A stretch of DNA of 5,770 nucleotides from Betaproteobacteria bacterium (GTDB lineage Bacteria > Pseudomonadota > Gammaproteobacteria > Burkholderiales > Burkholderiaceae). The translations under genes and the position numbers were made by a program. The first letter of the stretch is position 1. Every line of letters begins with the position of its first letter. A model generated the notes under the pieces. It made no database searches, was not told the DNA's origin, and saw only the letters and a list, made by a program, of their open reading frames with translations. The stretch lies in the NCBI GenBank assembly GCA_947468785.1, contig CANIMS010000121.1, positions 1 through 5,770 on the forward strand, given 5' to 3'. Below, one piece after another: positions 1-5,770 of this stretch.

Positions 1-279
1 AAAAACAATGACACACAACATATTCCTATCCTAGTAGATGAAGGTTTTATTAAGCTTCACCCTGGGGTAGTTAGTCTTGCTGATGAAAATTTCAGCACAA
101 GACCCCCTCTATCAGAAAACATCAAAGCAGAGCTTGAAAACGGCTTAATTGAACTCAATCCGCTGATTATTGCCTATCCTGCAACCAATCCTGAGCTGAA
201 TCCCTCTTGGAGCTATCGCAGCCGGCATGAGTTACTAGAGCCCGTATTTATCGAGGCGCTTGCTAGGAAGTGTCTCTAA
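1..279 (+). CDS. C-terminal part of an unrecognised protein (5' end outside window)
   Basis: An open frame runs from the first base of the window for 92 codons to a TAA, and a strong intrinsic terminator hairpin begins four bases later. That is the expected end of a real plus-strand gene. The visible part is soluble-looking, with no membrane segment. It is rich in Pro, Asn, Leu and Glu, with recognisable stretches such as LHPGVVSLADENFSTRPPL near residues 20-38, AYPATNPELNPSWSYRSRHE around 60-79, and the final residues ALARKCL. I do not recognise the family and assign no function. The gene converges on the H-NS-family gene, so the two are not in one operon. A degraded gene cannot be excluded because the N-terminal part is not visible, but the uninterrupted frame argues for an intact C-terminus. 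Confidence 0.7.
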   Translation, partial: KNNDTQHIPILVDEGFIKLHPGVVSLADENFSTRPPLSENIKAELENGLIELNPLIIAYPATNPELNPSWSYRSRHELLEPVFIEALARKCL

Positions 280-282
280 TAG

Positions 283-311
283 AAAAAGGCCGCAAGTTAA
301 GCGGCCTTTTT
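283..311. terminator. Bidirectional rho-independent terminator
   Basis: The arms AAAAAGGCCGC (283-293) and GCGGCCTTTTT (301-311) are perfectly complementary around a 7-base loop. The GC-rich core GGCCGC is flanked by an A tract on one side and a T tract on the other, so the hairpin reads as a terminator on both strands. It lies 4 bases after the stop of the plus-strand gene and 27 bases after the stop of the minus-strand H-NS-family gene, so it probably ends both convergent transcripts. Confidence 0.92.
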
Positions 312-338
312 ATTTAATTATTTATTTAAATCAATAAC

Positions 339-623
339 TTAGATGATAAAGCTACTGCGATCTCTACCCTCTATCCACTTAGGCGCTTTACCGCGACCCG
401 TCCAAGTTTCACCGGTTGAGGGATTGCGATATTTAGGGGCCACCTTCCCTCCAGCACTACGACTACCTACTTTGCGGCTAAAAAGGTCTGATGCGGTCAA
501 ATGATACTGCTCAATAATCAACCTAGCTTTAGCAATGCCGTCTGCTTTTTCAAGTGCAATCGCCTCTTTAATCTGCCTATCTAATTGCTCACGTTGGGCT
601 AAAAGCTCTTTATAAGAAGCCAT
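339..623 (-). CDS. H-NS family histone-like nucleoid-structuring protein
   Basis: This is a 94-residue DNA-binding protein of the short betaproteobacterial H-NS type (Bordetella BpH3 / Burkholderia Bv3F-like); the enterobacterial H-NS is about 137 residues. Residues 1-40 are rich in Glu, Gln, Lys and Leu and look like the oligomerising coiled coil. Residues 60-84 form the C-terminal DNA-binding domain, with KYRNPSTGETWTGRG followed by KAPKWI. The TGRGKAPKW loop is the minor-groove, AT-hook-like contact. The protein ends RDRSSFII. Such proteins bind AT-rich, curved DNA and silence genes, including horizontally acquired ones. The ATG is preceded by GGAGA (634-638) ten bases upstream, which supports this start. 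The gene appears monocistronic, with its own promoter upstream and the bidirectional terminator downstream. Its upstream region is strikingly AT-rich, so autoregulation is a reasonable inference. The family is clear; which paralog it is cannot be decided from the window. Confidence 0.93.
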   Translation of the reverse strand: MASYKELLAQREQLDRQIKEAIALEKADGIAKARLIIEQYHLTASDLFSRKVGSRSAGGKVAPKYRNPSTGETWTGRGKAPKWIEGRDRSSFII

Positions 624-659
624 ATATTCATAATCTCCAAATAATAAGATGTACTAAAA

Positions 660-674
660 GGCGTTTAATACGCC
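660..674 (-). promoter_or_regulatory. Small hairpin in the 5' leader of the H-NS-family mRNA
   Basis: On the minus strand GGCGT and ACGCC pair around the loop ATTAA, and TTTT follows. With the promoter proposed at 688-715, transcription would start near 681, so the hairpin sits very close to the 5' end of a leader of roughly 58 bases. It could protect the transcript end or mildly attenuate. The stem is only 5 bp, so its role is uncertain. Confidence 0.35.
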
Positions 675-687
675 ATTTAGACAGTTC

Positions 688-715
688 ATTATATATAAAT
701 TAATTAACCCAGCAA
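688..715 (-). promoter_or_regulatory. Candidate sigma-70 promoter of the H-NS-family gene
   Basis: On the minus strand a perfect TATAAT (-10, 688-693) is preceded, with a 16-base spacer, by TTGCTG (710-715), which matches the -35 consensus only in TTG. The predicted start near 681 gives a leader of about 58 bases. The -35 overlaps a near-palindrome, AGCA...TGCT (711-725), and the spacer contains TTAATTAA (700-707), so a bound protein could block polymerase. Many TATAAT-like words occur by chance in such AT-rich DNA. The correct position upstream of a gene with a good ribosome binding site is what supports this one. Confidence 0.5.
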
Positions 716-807
716 TATATATGCTTATATTTGGATATTGATTAATTAATAATGCCGCTATTAATTAGCATTATTAGTATATTAATTATAAATACTATAC
801 TTAATTA
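700..807. repeat. Five helically phased TTAATTA repeats upstream of the H-NS-family gene
   Basis: Identical heptamers TTAATTA lie at 700-706, 742-748, 761-767, 782-788 and 801-807. Their start-to-start distances are 42, 19, 21 and 19 bases, close to multiples of two DNA turns, with one position near 721 unoccupied. The array lies in the 184-base gap between the thioesterase stop and the H-NS-family start, and it covers the spacer and upstream side of the proposed promoter. Phased A/T tracts on one helix face suggest intrinsic curvature or cooperative binding by H-NS or IHF-like proteins. The repeats are directly visible; the function is inferred. Confidence 0.6.
747..776. repeat. Inverted repeat between the thioesterase and H-NS-family genes
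   Basis: TAATAATGC (747-755) is perfectly complementary to GCATTATTA (768-776) around a 12-base loop that contains one TTAATTA copy. It lies downstream of the thioesterase stop and upstream of the H-NS-family promoter. It could be a 3'-end stem for the thioesterase mRNA or an operator-like dyad. It is AT-rich and lacks a following T run, so it is not a convincing intrinsic terminator. Confidence 0.45.
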
Positions 808-1218
808 TTAAGCATTTACTTTGCGAAGAACAAATGTACCGCTAGATTTAGCAGTAATCTCCCCTGCCTCATTTAGCACAACAGCTTCACAATAATTAAT
901 GGATTTACCAGACTTGAGCACCGTTCCCTCAACAGCAATTTTGCCAACTGAGGGGCGTAAGAAACTGATTGTCATATCGATCGTTATGGCGCCTAGAGGA
1001 TGATTCATGGCACTTCTGGCAGCAGCAGCCATCGCAAAATCCAATAAAGTCATAATGACACCACCGTGTGCCACGCCAAAACTATTTTCATGCTCAGGCT
1101 GCATATACAAAGTGATGCGAGATTTTCCATTCTCGGCATACTCCGGAACCACTCCCAAGTGATCTAAAAAGGGAATGGTCAGGCCAAAATATTGAGTTGG
1201 ATTTTGCTTTGTGGTCAT
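808..1218 (-). CDS. PaaI-family hotdog-fold thioesterase
   Basis: This 136-residue cytoplasmic protein probably hydrolyses acyl-CoA thioesters. It fits the PaaI/YbgC-like single-hotdog family, whose members are usually 120-150 residues and act as dimers or tetramers. The signature AHGGVIMTLLDFAMAAAARS spans residues 50-69. His51-Gly-Gly begins the central helix and Asp60 sits nine residues later, the spacing of the catalytic Asp in PaaI. The later strands (AITIDMTISFLRPSVGK, 77-93; SGTFVLRK, 126-133) match the hotdog sheet. The substrate cannot be read from the sequence: phenylacetyl-CoA-type, other aryl/acyl-CoA and housekeeping roles are all possible, and no phenylacetate genes are adjacent. 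The start is fixed because an in-frame TAA lies two codons upstream of the ATG. No clear Shine-Dalgarno sequence precedes it. The gene begins 37 bases after the tRNA-Pro CCA end, so it may be read from the tRNA transcript. Confidence 0.88.
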   Translation of the reverse strand: MTTKQNPTQYFGLTIPFLDHLGVVPEYAENGKSRITLYMQPEHENSFGVAHGGVIMTLLDFAMAAAARSAMNHPLGAITIDMTISFLRPSVGKIAVEGTVLKSGKSINYCEAVVLNEAGEITAKSSGTFVLRKVNA

Positions 1219-1254
1219 AAAGAATTAGAAATAGAGCAATGTCGGAAAAATAAG

Positions 1255-1332
<78 letters not shown>

Positions 1333-1344
1333 ACGAAAGACAAA

Positions 1345-1353
1345 ATTGTATCA
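1345..1353 (-). promoter_or_regulatory. Candidate extended -10 promoter for tRNA-Pro
   Basis: The minus strand reads TGATACAAT: a TACAAT hexamer one mismatch from TATAAT, preceded by the TG dinucleotide of an extended -10 element. It ends 12 bases before the tRNA 5' end, giving a short leader of about six bases. No good -35 is seen at 16-18 bases, which is acceptable for extended -10 promoters. It lies between the tRNA and the merR-type stop codon. The tRNA could also be reached by readthrough from the upstream operon. Confidence 0.45.
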
Positions 1354-1356
1354 GTA

Positions 1357-1707
1357 CTACTTAGAGAGAATATTAAGAACTGCGACGAGTTCATCGCGTA
1401 GCTTCAATTCACCGCGAGCTTCATCTAGTCGATTTCTAGCGCCGCTGATAGTAAAGCCTTCTTCATAAAGAAGCGCCCTAATCTTACGAATCAGTACCAC
1501 CTCGTGATGCTGATAGTAGCGACGATTACCCCGTCTTTTTTGGGGACTCAGCTGTGTAAATTCTTGCTCCCAGTAACGCAGAACATGGGAGCGAACACCA
1601 CACAAGTCAGCAACCTCGCCTATTGTGAAATAGCGCTTGGCAGGAATGGGGGGAAGTTGAGAGCTCAGCAATGCTGAGCTAGCATCAAACTCGGTTTTCT
1701 CGAGCAT
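1357..1707 (-). CDS. Short MerR-family transcriptional regulator
   Basis: This 116-residue DNA-binding protein has a MerR winged helix at residues 26-95: the helix-turn-helix [22 protein letters not shown] (given with its wing in pieces), the wing residues [10 protein letters not shown], then [10 protein letters not shown] and [16 protein letters not shown]. The remaining about 20 residues form only a short helix, and there is no effector-binding domain or metal-binding cysteine cluster (only Cys36 is visible). Its ligand, if any, is unknown. It starts 20 bases inside the 3' end of ihfA (23-base overlap in another frame, counting the start codon). The ATG is preceded by GGAG four bases upstream, within the ihfA coding sequence, so translation is probably coupled to ihfA. 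Proteobacterial relatives are usually annotated simply as MerR-family regulators next to ihfA. The target genes are not known to me; the neighbouring tRNA or its own operon are possibilities only. It ends with TAG, 24 bases before the tRNA. Confidence 0.92.
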   Translation of the reverse strand: MLEKTEFDASSALLSSQLPPIPAKRYFTIGEVADLCGVRSHVLRYWEQEFTQLSPQKRRGNRRYYQHHEVVLIRKIRALLYEEGFTISGARNRLDEARGELKLRDELVAVLNILSK

Positions 1708-2008
1708 GAGACTCCACTACATCTTTAAGCTTTTGACTGGCATGAAATGTAACCACTCTTCTAGCTGCAATCGGAATCATTTGACCTGTTTTTGGATTTC
1801 GACCAGGACGAGCCGATTTATTGCGCAACTGAAAATTTCCGAAACCAGAAATCTTCACCTCAACGCCAGCTTCAAGCGAATGGCCAATGCGATCAAAAAA
1901 TGCGTCGATCATATCTTTAGCTTCGCGCTTATTTAAACCAACTTGATCAAAGAGTGCTTCAGAAAGCTCATTCTTGGTAACTGTGTCATTGATATTAAAG
2001 TCACTCAT
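1685..2008 (-). CDS. ihfA: Integration host factor subunit alpha
   Basis: This 107-residue DNA-bending protein pairs with IHF-beta (not in this window) and acts in the nucleoid in recombination, replication initiation and sigma-54 promoter activation. The HU/IHF fold is plain: an N-terminal helical dimer region ([20 protein letters not shown], 11-30), GFGNFQLR at 55-62, and the DNA-gripping arm RPGRNPKTG at 67-75. Pro72 sits where the intercalating proline of E. coli IHF-alpha (Pro65) lies. ARRVVTF (82-88) and the Q-KLK ending favour alpha over HU or IHF-beta. The N-terminus is about seven residues longer than in E. coli, which is common in Burkholderiales. An AAGAGA sequence seven bases before the ATG can serve as ribosome binding site. 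It follows pheT by 48 bases and overlaps the merR-type gene, as in the usual pheST-ihfA operon. Confidence 0.97.
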   Translation of the reverse strand: MSDFNINDTVTKNELSEALFDQVGLNKREAKDMIDAFFDRIGHSLEAGVEVKISGFGNFQLRNKSARPGRNPKTGQMIPIAARRVVTFHASQKLKDVVESHARENRV

Positions 2009-2056
2009 TGCTGATTCTCTTATGGCTGTTTTTCTGATAAGTAGATGATACTAAAC

Positions 2057-4513
2057 CTAGCGCAGACGGGCAGTACATTTTTTTTCTACTGCGCCCAATA
2101 AAGATGCCATTACTGCATCAATTTGGGTATCTTGCAAAGTTTCATTAGGGTTTAACATAGTAATGCGGAAGGCTAAACTCTTTTCATCTTCAGCCATGCC
2201 GCCGGATCCAGCCTTTGGCTTGAATTCGTCAAATAACTCAATTGTTTGTACAAAATTTTGCTTACTAGACATCATTGCATCTAATAATGATTGTGCTGAA
2301 ACAGCTTGCTTTACCACCAAAGCTAAATCACGCTGCACTGCAGGAAATTTACTTAACTCTTCAGGCAAAGGTAAGCCAAGCTCACGAACAGGCTCTAAAT
2401 CGAGTTCAAATAAGATGGTTGCTTGCGGTAATTCATAGGCCTGCTGCAGACCAGGATGCAGTTCACCAATCCAGCCAACTGACTGTAAGCCGCCTGCAGT
2501 TTTTAATAGAATCTTCGCGCTACGCCCTGGGTGCAATGCTGGGTGAGCTGCAGCCTCTGTCACAAAATGCAAGGGCTCCAAAACTCTCTCGAGGTCGCCT
2601 TTGACGTCAAAAAAATCGACTGGCCTGCTTGCGCTAGCCCATTGCTCTGGAATAAAAGAGCCGTAAGCCAAGCCACCCATCTTTTGAGCTTGATGAAATC
2701 CGGCTACTTTGCCATCGGCTTCTTCAACACTGGCATCTCGCTTAAATACACGGCCAGTCTCAAACAAACGAACCCGCCCTGCTCCGCGATTCAAGTTGGA
2801 CTTGAGGTTATTGAGCAAGCCACCCCATAAAGTACTGCGCATCACGCCATATTGATTAGCAATGGGATTTAGTACAGCAATCACTTCTTTTTCAGTGGCA
2901 CCCATTAAACGTTGCTCACTCTCCAGATCAGTAAAACCAAAGTTCACTGCCTCTTGATATCCCTGTAGAGCTAAACGTTGGCGCAGTAAATGAATGCCAC
3001 GTTTTGCTTCAGCCTTTGCACTCATTTTGAGTTTGGCTACTGGTGGTGTATCGGGAATATTCTCGAAACCGTACATGCGAGCAACTTCTTCAATGAGATC
3101 TTCTTCAATCTCAATATCAAAGCGATAGCTTGGTGGTGTGACAATGAAGGCATCGCCCTCTTGCTTAAATTCAAAACCAAGGCGCTGAAACACATTTGCA
3201 ACCACTTCCTTGGTGAGCGGTATACCAATCACTTTTTCAGCTCTACTCAAACGCATTTTGACTGGCTTACGCTCAGGAATATTCAATACTTGATCATCCA
3301 CAGGGCCGGCTTGGCCACCACACACCTCAATGATTAAGGCGCTGAGATAATCTAAGCAATGAACGGTATTTTGAGGATCCACGCCACGCTCAAAACGATG
3401 AGCAGCATCCGTACTGAAATTCAATCGACGGGCACGACCTTGAATCGCTGAAGGTAGCCAATAAGCAGCCTCAACATAAATATTTTTAGTGTCGTCGGAT
3501 ACAGCGCAATGATTACCGCCCATAATGCCAGCCAGCGCAACAGGACCTTTTTGATCCGCAACTACCCCTGCTTCTTGCATCTTGCCTGATGTATCAGGTC
3601 CGACTAAGGTGACCGTTTGTCCATTGAGAAGCTCTAGTGTTTCACCAGCTTTTGCCCAGCGGACAGTGATATCGCCATCTAATTGATCAATATCAAACAC
3701 ATGGGTTGGCTGCCCCATTTCCAACATGACATAGTTAGACAGATCCACTAATGCAGAAATACTTCTTTGACCAGCGCGTGATAAACGCTTCACAATCCAG
3801 TCAGGAGTCTTTGCCTGAGGATTAACGCCGCGAATCACGCGACCCGCAAATCGTCCACACAAATCTTTGTTCTCAACCGTGACCTTACGCGTATCACTGA
3901 TAGTGGCCGCTAGAGGGCTTAATTTAGGTAAGGAAAGCGGTGCGCCAGTAATTGCAGAAACTTCTCTCGCCATTCCAACTAAAGAAAGGCAATCTGCTTT
4001 ATTTGGTGTGAGCTTAATCACAAAGATTTGATCATCGAGATCTAAATAGTCACGAATATCTTTACCAACGGGTGCATCGGTAGCTAGCTCTAGAATACCT
4101 TCGTGATCATCACCTAATCCAAGCTCACGACCTGAACACAGCATGCCTTGGCTTTCAACGCCACGCAACTTACCGACTTTGATCATGAAAGGCTTGCCGC
4201 TCGCTTCTGCAGGAGGTAATTCTGCGCCTACTAAGGCGCAAGGAATCTTGATTCCTGGACGTGCATTCGGAGCACCACAAACAATTTGTAGTTCTTGTCC
4301 TGTACCAGCATCGACCTTACAAACCCGTAAACGATCAGCATCAGGATGCTGCTCAGCAGACAAAATTTGCGCAACCACAACCTTGGTGAATGCGGGTGCA
4401 ACGGAATGTTGTTCCTCGACCTCTAGGCCAGCCATCGTCATAGCATGTCCCAAGGCATCGCTATCGAGCGATGGGTTCACATACTGACGGAGCCAAGATT
4501 CAGAAAATTGCAT
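2057..4513 (-). CDS. pheT: Phenylalanyl-tRNA synthetase beta subunit
   Basis: This 818-residue subunit pairs with PheS in the alpha2-beta2 cytoplasmic enzyme that charges tRNA-Phe; the beta subunit binds tRNA and edits mischarged Tyr-tRNA. The domains appear in order. The tRNA-binding OB fold covers about residues 40-150 (VVVAQILSAEQHPDADRL; IVCGAPNA). The B3/4 editing region covers about 210-400 (LVDLSNYVMLEMGQPTHVFD, 255-274; the RARRLNFSTDAAHRFERG segment). The B5 domain covers about 415-487, with SYRFDIEIEEDLIEEVARMY. The degenerate synthetase-like core covers about 495-705. The C-terminal ferredoxin-fold anticodon-binding domain runs from about 722, with FPAVQRDLALVV. His271 and Glu348 probably correspond to E. 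coli editing residues His261 and Glu334, although I did not align the proteins. Length is normal. It begins 20 bases after the pheS stop with only a weak purine-rich AGATAAG before the ATG, suggesting coupling to pheS. Confidence 0.98.
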   Translation of the reverse strand: MQFSESWLRQYVNPSLDSDALGHAMTMAGLEVEEQHSVAPAFTKVVVAQILSAEQHPDADRLRVCKVDAGTGQELQIVCGAPNARPGIKIPCALVGAELPPAEASGKPFMIKVGKLRGVESQGMLCSGRELGLGDDHEGILELATDAPVGKDIRDYLDLDDQIFVIKLTPNKADCLSLVGMAREVSAITGAPLSLPKLSPLAATISDTRKVTVENKDLCGRFAGRVIRGVNPQAKTPDWIVKRLSRAGQRSISALVDLSNYVMLEMGQPTHVFDIDQLDGDITVRWAKAGETLELLNGQTVTLVGPDTSGKMQEAGVVADQKGPVALAGIMGGNHCAVSDDTKNIYVEAAYWLPSAIQGRARRLNFSTDAAHRFERGVDPQNTVHCLDYLSALIIEVCGGQAGPVDDQVLNIPERKPVKMRLSRAEKVIGIPLTKEVVANVFQRLGFEFKQEGDAFIVTPPSYRFDIEIEEDLIEEVARMYGFENIPDTPPVAKLKMSAKAEAKRGIHLLRQRLALQGYQEAVNFGFTDLESEQRLMGATEKEVIAVLNPIANQYGVMRSTLWGGLLNNLKSNLNRGAGRVRLFETGRVFKRDASVEEADGKVAGFHQAQKMGGLAYGSFIPEQWASASRPVDFFDVKGDLERVLEPLHFVTEAAAHPALHPGRSAKILLKTAGGLQSVGWIGELHPGLQQAYELPQATILFELDLEPVRELGLPLPEELSKFPAVQRDLALVVKQAVSAQSLLDAMMSSKQNFVQTIELFDEFKPKAGSGGMAEDEKSLAFRITMLNPNETLQDTQIDAVMASLLGAVEKKCTARLR

Positions 4514-4533
4514 AAGCTTATCTATTTGCTTTC

Positions 4534-5580
4534 TTAAGCAGGAAACTGCGCTAAGAAACGTAAATCGTTTTCAAAGAAGAGGCGTAGATCATCAATGCCA
4601 TAACGCAACATCGTTAAACGCTCTAAACCCGAACCAAAGGCGAAACCGGTATAACGCTCTGGATCAATACCCATATTCCGCAATACATTAGGGTGAACCT
4701 GCCCTGCTCCTGAAATTTCTAACCAACGTCCAGCTAGCTTACCGCTACCAAAGGCCATATCAATTTCAGCAGACGGTTCTGTAAACGGAAAATAGGAAGG
4801 ACGGAAACGGACTTGTAATGCATTTGTTTCAAAGAAGGTTCTTAAGAAATCGGTATAGACCCCTTTGAGATCAGCAAAAGAAACACTTTCTGCAATCCAC
4901 AAACCCTCAACTTGATGAAACATTGGGGAATGCGTTGCATCACTATCGACACGATAGGTTCTGCCAGGTGCAATCACTTTGATTGGTGGCATCACATCCG
5001 CATCAGCATATTTCTTCACGTGCTCGCTGGCATACCGAACTTGAATGGGGCTTGTATGCGTACGTAATAGCAAAGGTTTCTCTTTAGAATCTTTGCCATC
5101 GATATAAAAAGTATCCTGCATTGAACGAGCAGGATGATTCTCGGGACTATTTAGGGCAGTGAAATTAAACCAATCGGTTTCAATTTCTGGACCATCAGCT
5201 ACATCAAAACCGATGGAGCGGAAGATTTCCTCTACACGCTCCCAAGTGCGCATCACGGGATGCAGGCTGCCAACGGCTTGGCCACGACCTGGCAAGGAAA
5301 CATCGATAGACTCAGCAGCAAGGCGTTGCATCAACACAGCATCCGCTAAAGCCTGGCGACGCTCTTGTAATGCAGTCTCTACTTGGGTCTTGATTTGATT
5401 GATTTGGGCGCCAGCACTCTTGCGTTCCTCAGGCGACATTCCACCAAGCGCTTTTAAACGCTCAGTGAGAACACCTGACTTACCGAGATACTTGGCTTTC
5501 GCGTCCTCTAGAGCCGCCGCATCGGCAGCTCCGAGGAAATCACGTTTAGCATCCTCGACAATTTGGTCGAGAGAAACCAT
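4534..5580 (-). CDS. pheS: Phenylalanyl-tRNA synthetase alpha subunit
   Basis: This 348-residue catalytic subunit activates phenylalanine with ATP and transfers it to tRNA-Phe in complex with PheT. Residues 1-90 form the N-terminal helical coiled coil that contacts tRNA. Class II motif 1 lies around [20 protein letters not shown] (107-126). Motif 2 is [21 protein letters not shown] (in two parts: GRTYRVDSD 206-214 and FHQVEG 221-226). Motif 3 is [17 protein letters not shown] (313-329). Ala314 occupies the position of E. coli Ala294, the residue that sets amino-acid pocket size. The protein is about 20 residues longer than the E. coli one, mainly through the segment [15 protein letters not shown] (186-200), as I recall for betaproteobacterial relatives. 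The MVSLDQI start is the family's usual one, yet no Shine-Dalgarno sequence precedes it; an inverted-repeat structure abuts the ATG instead. The gene lies 28 bases after rplT. Confidence 0.98.
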   Translation of the reverse strand: MVSLDQIVEDAKRDFLGAADAAALEDAKAKYLGKSGVLTERLKALGGMSPEERKSAGAQINQIKTQVETALQERRQALADAVLMQRLAAESIDVSLPGRGQAVGSLHPVMRTWERVEEIFRSIGFDVADGPEIETDWFNFTALNSPENHPARSMQDTFYIDGKDSKEKPLLLRTHTSPIQVRYASEHVKKYADADVMPPIKVIAPGRTYRVDSDATHSPMFHQVEGLWIAESVSFADLKGVYTDFLRTFFETNALQVRFRPSYFPFTEPSAEIDMAFGSGKLAGRWLEISGAGQVHPNVLRNMGIDPERYTGFAFGSGLERLTMLRYGIDDLRLFFENDLRFLAQFPA

Positions 5581-5618
5581 TGCAGCTTAGTTTTTAAGAA
5601 ACTAAGAATTAAGCTGCA
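5581..5618 (-). promoter_or_regulatory. Nested inverted repeats at the rplT/pheS junction
   Basis: Two overlapping perfect inverted repeats fill the junction. The inner one pairs CTTAGTTT (5586-5593) with AAACTAAG (5599-5606) around five bases. The outer one pairs TGCAGCTTA (5581-5589) with TAAGCTGCA (5610-5618). They share CTTA at 5586-5589, so they either compete or combine as a 5 bp plus 8 bp stem with a 7-base bulge. In the mRNA the structure runs from the last rplT codons through its stop to the base before the pheS ATG. No U tract follows, so it is not a typical terminator. I infer a role in translational coupling or RNA processing. Confidence 0.6.
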
Positions 5619-5770
5619 GCGTTTACTACGGATTTAATCCGAGTAACCAAAGCGGCAAAAGCCGGTTTGTCAGCAATGGCCATATCGGAAAGCACTTTTC
5701 GATCGAGATCGATTGAGGCCTTCTTCATACCATTCATGAATACGCTATAGGTCATGTCATGCTCACGAAC
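5609..5770 (-). CDS. rplT: Ribosomal protein L20, C-terminal part (5' end outside window)
   Basis: The last 53 codons and TAA stop of a minus-strand gene read [20 protein letters not shown], then [20 protein letters not shown] and [13 protein letters not shown]. This is the C-terminal globular domain of L20, a 23S rRNA-binding protein needed early in 50S assembly. The MTYS-FM-G-KKA and LDRKVLSD-A signatures are typical, as is the position directly before pheS in the infC-rpmI-rplT-pheS-pheT arrangement. The N-terminal basic extension lies outside the window. The stop codon lies within the inverted-repeat structure leading to pheS, so terminating ribosomes would unfold it. Confidence 0.96.
   Translation of the reverse strand, partial: VREHDMTYSVFMNGMKKASIDLDRKVLSDMAIADKPAFAALVTRIKSVVNAAA

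Noticed and set aside
700..807. The TTAATTA repeats as a CRISPR-like array or origin
   Set aside because: The repeats are only 7 bases with 12-14-base gaps (35 in one case), there are no cas genes, and no DnaA boxes or replication genes are seen.
2045..2050. TATCAT as an internal -10 promoter for ihfA
   Set aside because: It matches TATAAT at five positions, but there is no acceptable -35 (CTGCCC at 17 bases) and no extended -10, so a promoter cannot be claimed.
2163..4487. Several plus-strand open frames of 90-115 codons opposite pheT
   Set aside because: They are antisense shadows of a strongly conserved 818-codon gene, with low-complexity translations and no domain I recognise.
5159..5590. 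Plus-strand open frames opposite pheS
   Set aside because: They are antisense to conserved pheS sequence, with no ribosome binding site and no recognisable protein.
5581..5608. pheM-like leader peptide and Phe attenuator before pheS
   Set aside because: The gap is only 28 bases, with no Phe-rich small reading frame and no hairpin followed by a U tract, so enterobacterial-type attenuation is not supported here.

Overview
The window looks like a chromosomal segment of a betaproteobacterium in the Burkholderiales. A small-genome, moderately AT-rich member such as Polynucleobacter is my best guess. That inference rests on protein style (PheS starting MVSLDQI, the short 94-residue H-NS type, the IHF-alpha sequence) and on gene order. 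It was made from recall, not from a search. Nearly everything is core genome, and I do not see a novel defence, mobile or biosynthetic system here.

Layout from right to left, following minus-strand transcription: the 3' end of rplT (ribosomal protein L20), then pheS and pheT (the two subunits of phenylalanyl-tRNA synthetase), ihfA (IHF alpha), a short effector-less MerR-type regulator whose start overlaps the end of ihfA, a tRNA-Pro(GGG) gene, a PaaI-type hotdog thioesterase, and an H-NS-family nucleoid protein. A plus-strand gene, of which only the last 92 codons are present, converges on the H-NS gene. The two are separated by a strong hairpin that can terminate transcription in both directions. 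No gene-free stretch exceeds about 185 bases.

The rplT-pheS-pheT-ihfA-merR genes are packed with gaps of 48 bases or less (one pair overlaps) and form an apparent translation/nucleoid operon. The tRNA has its own candidate extended -10 promoter inside the 3' end of the merR gene. The thioesterase starts only 37 bases after the tRNA CCA end, so it probably depends on readthrough of the tRNA transcript.

The non-coding spots that most deserve a second look are three. First, the very AT-rich region upstream of the H-NS gene carries five TTAATTA repeats spaced at about two helical turns, plus dyads overlapping the promoter. Second, a 38-base inverted-repeat structure fills the rplT/pheS junction and abuts the pheS start codon, which lacks a Shine-Dalgarno sequence. 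Third, there is the tRNA-to-thioesterase junction.
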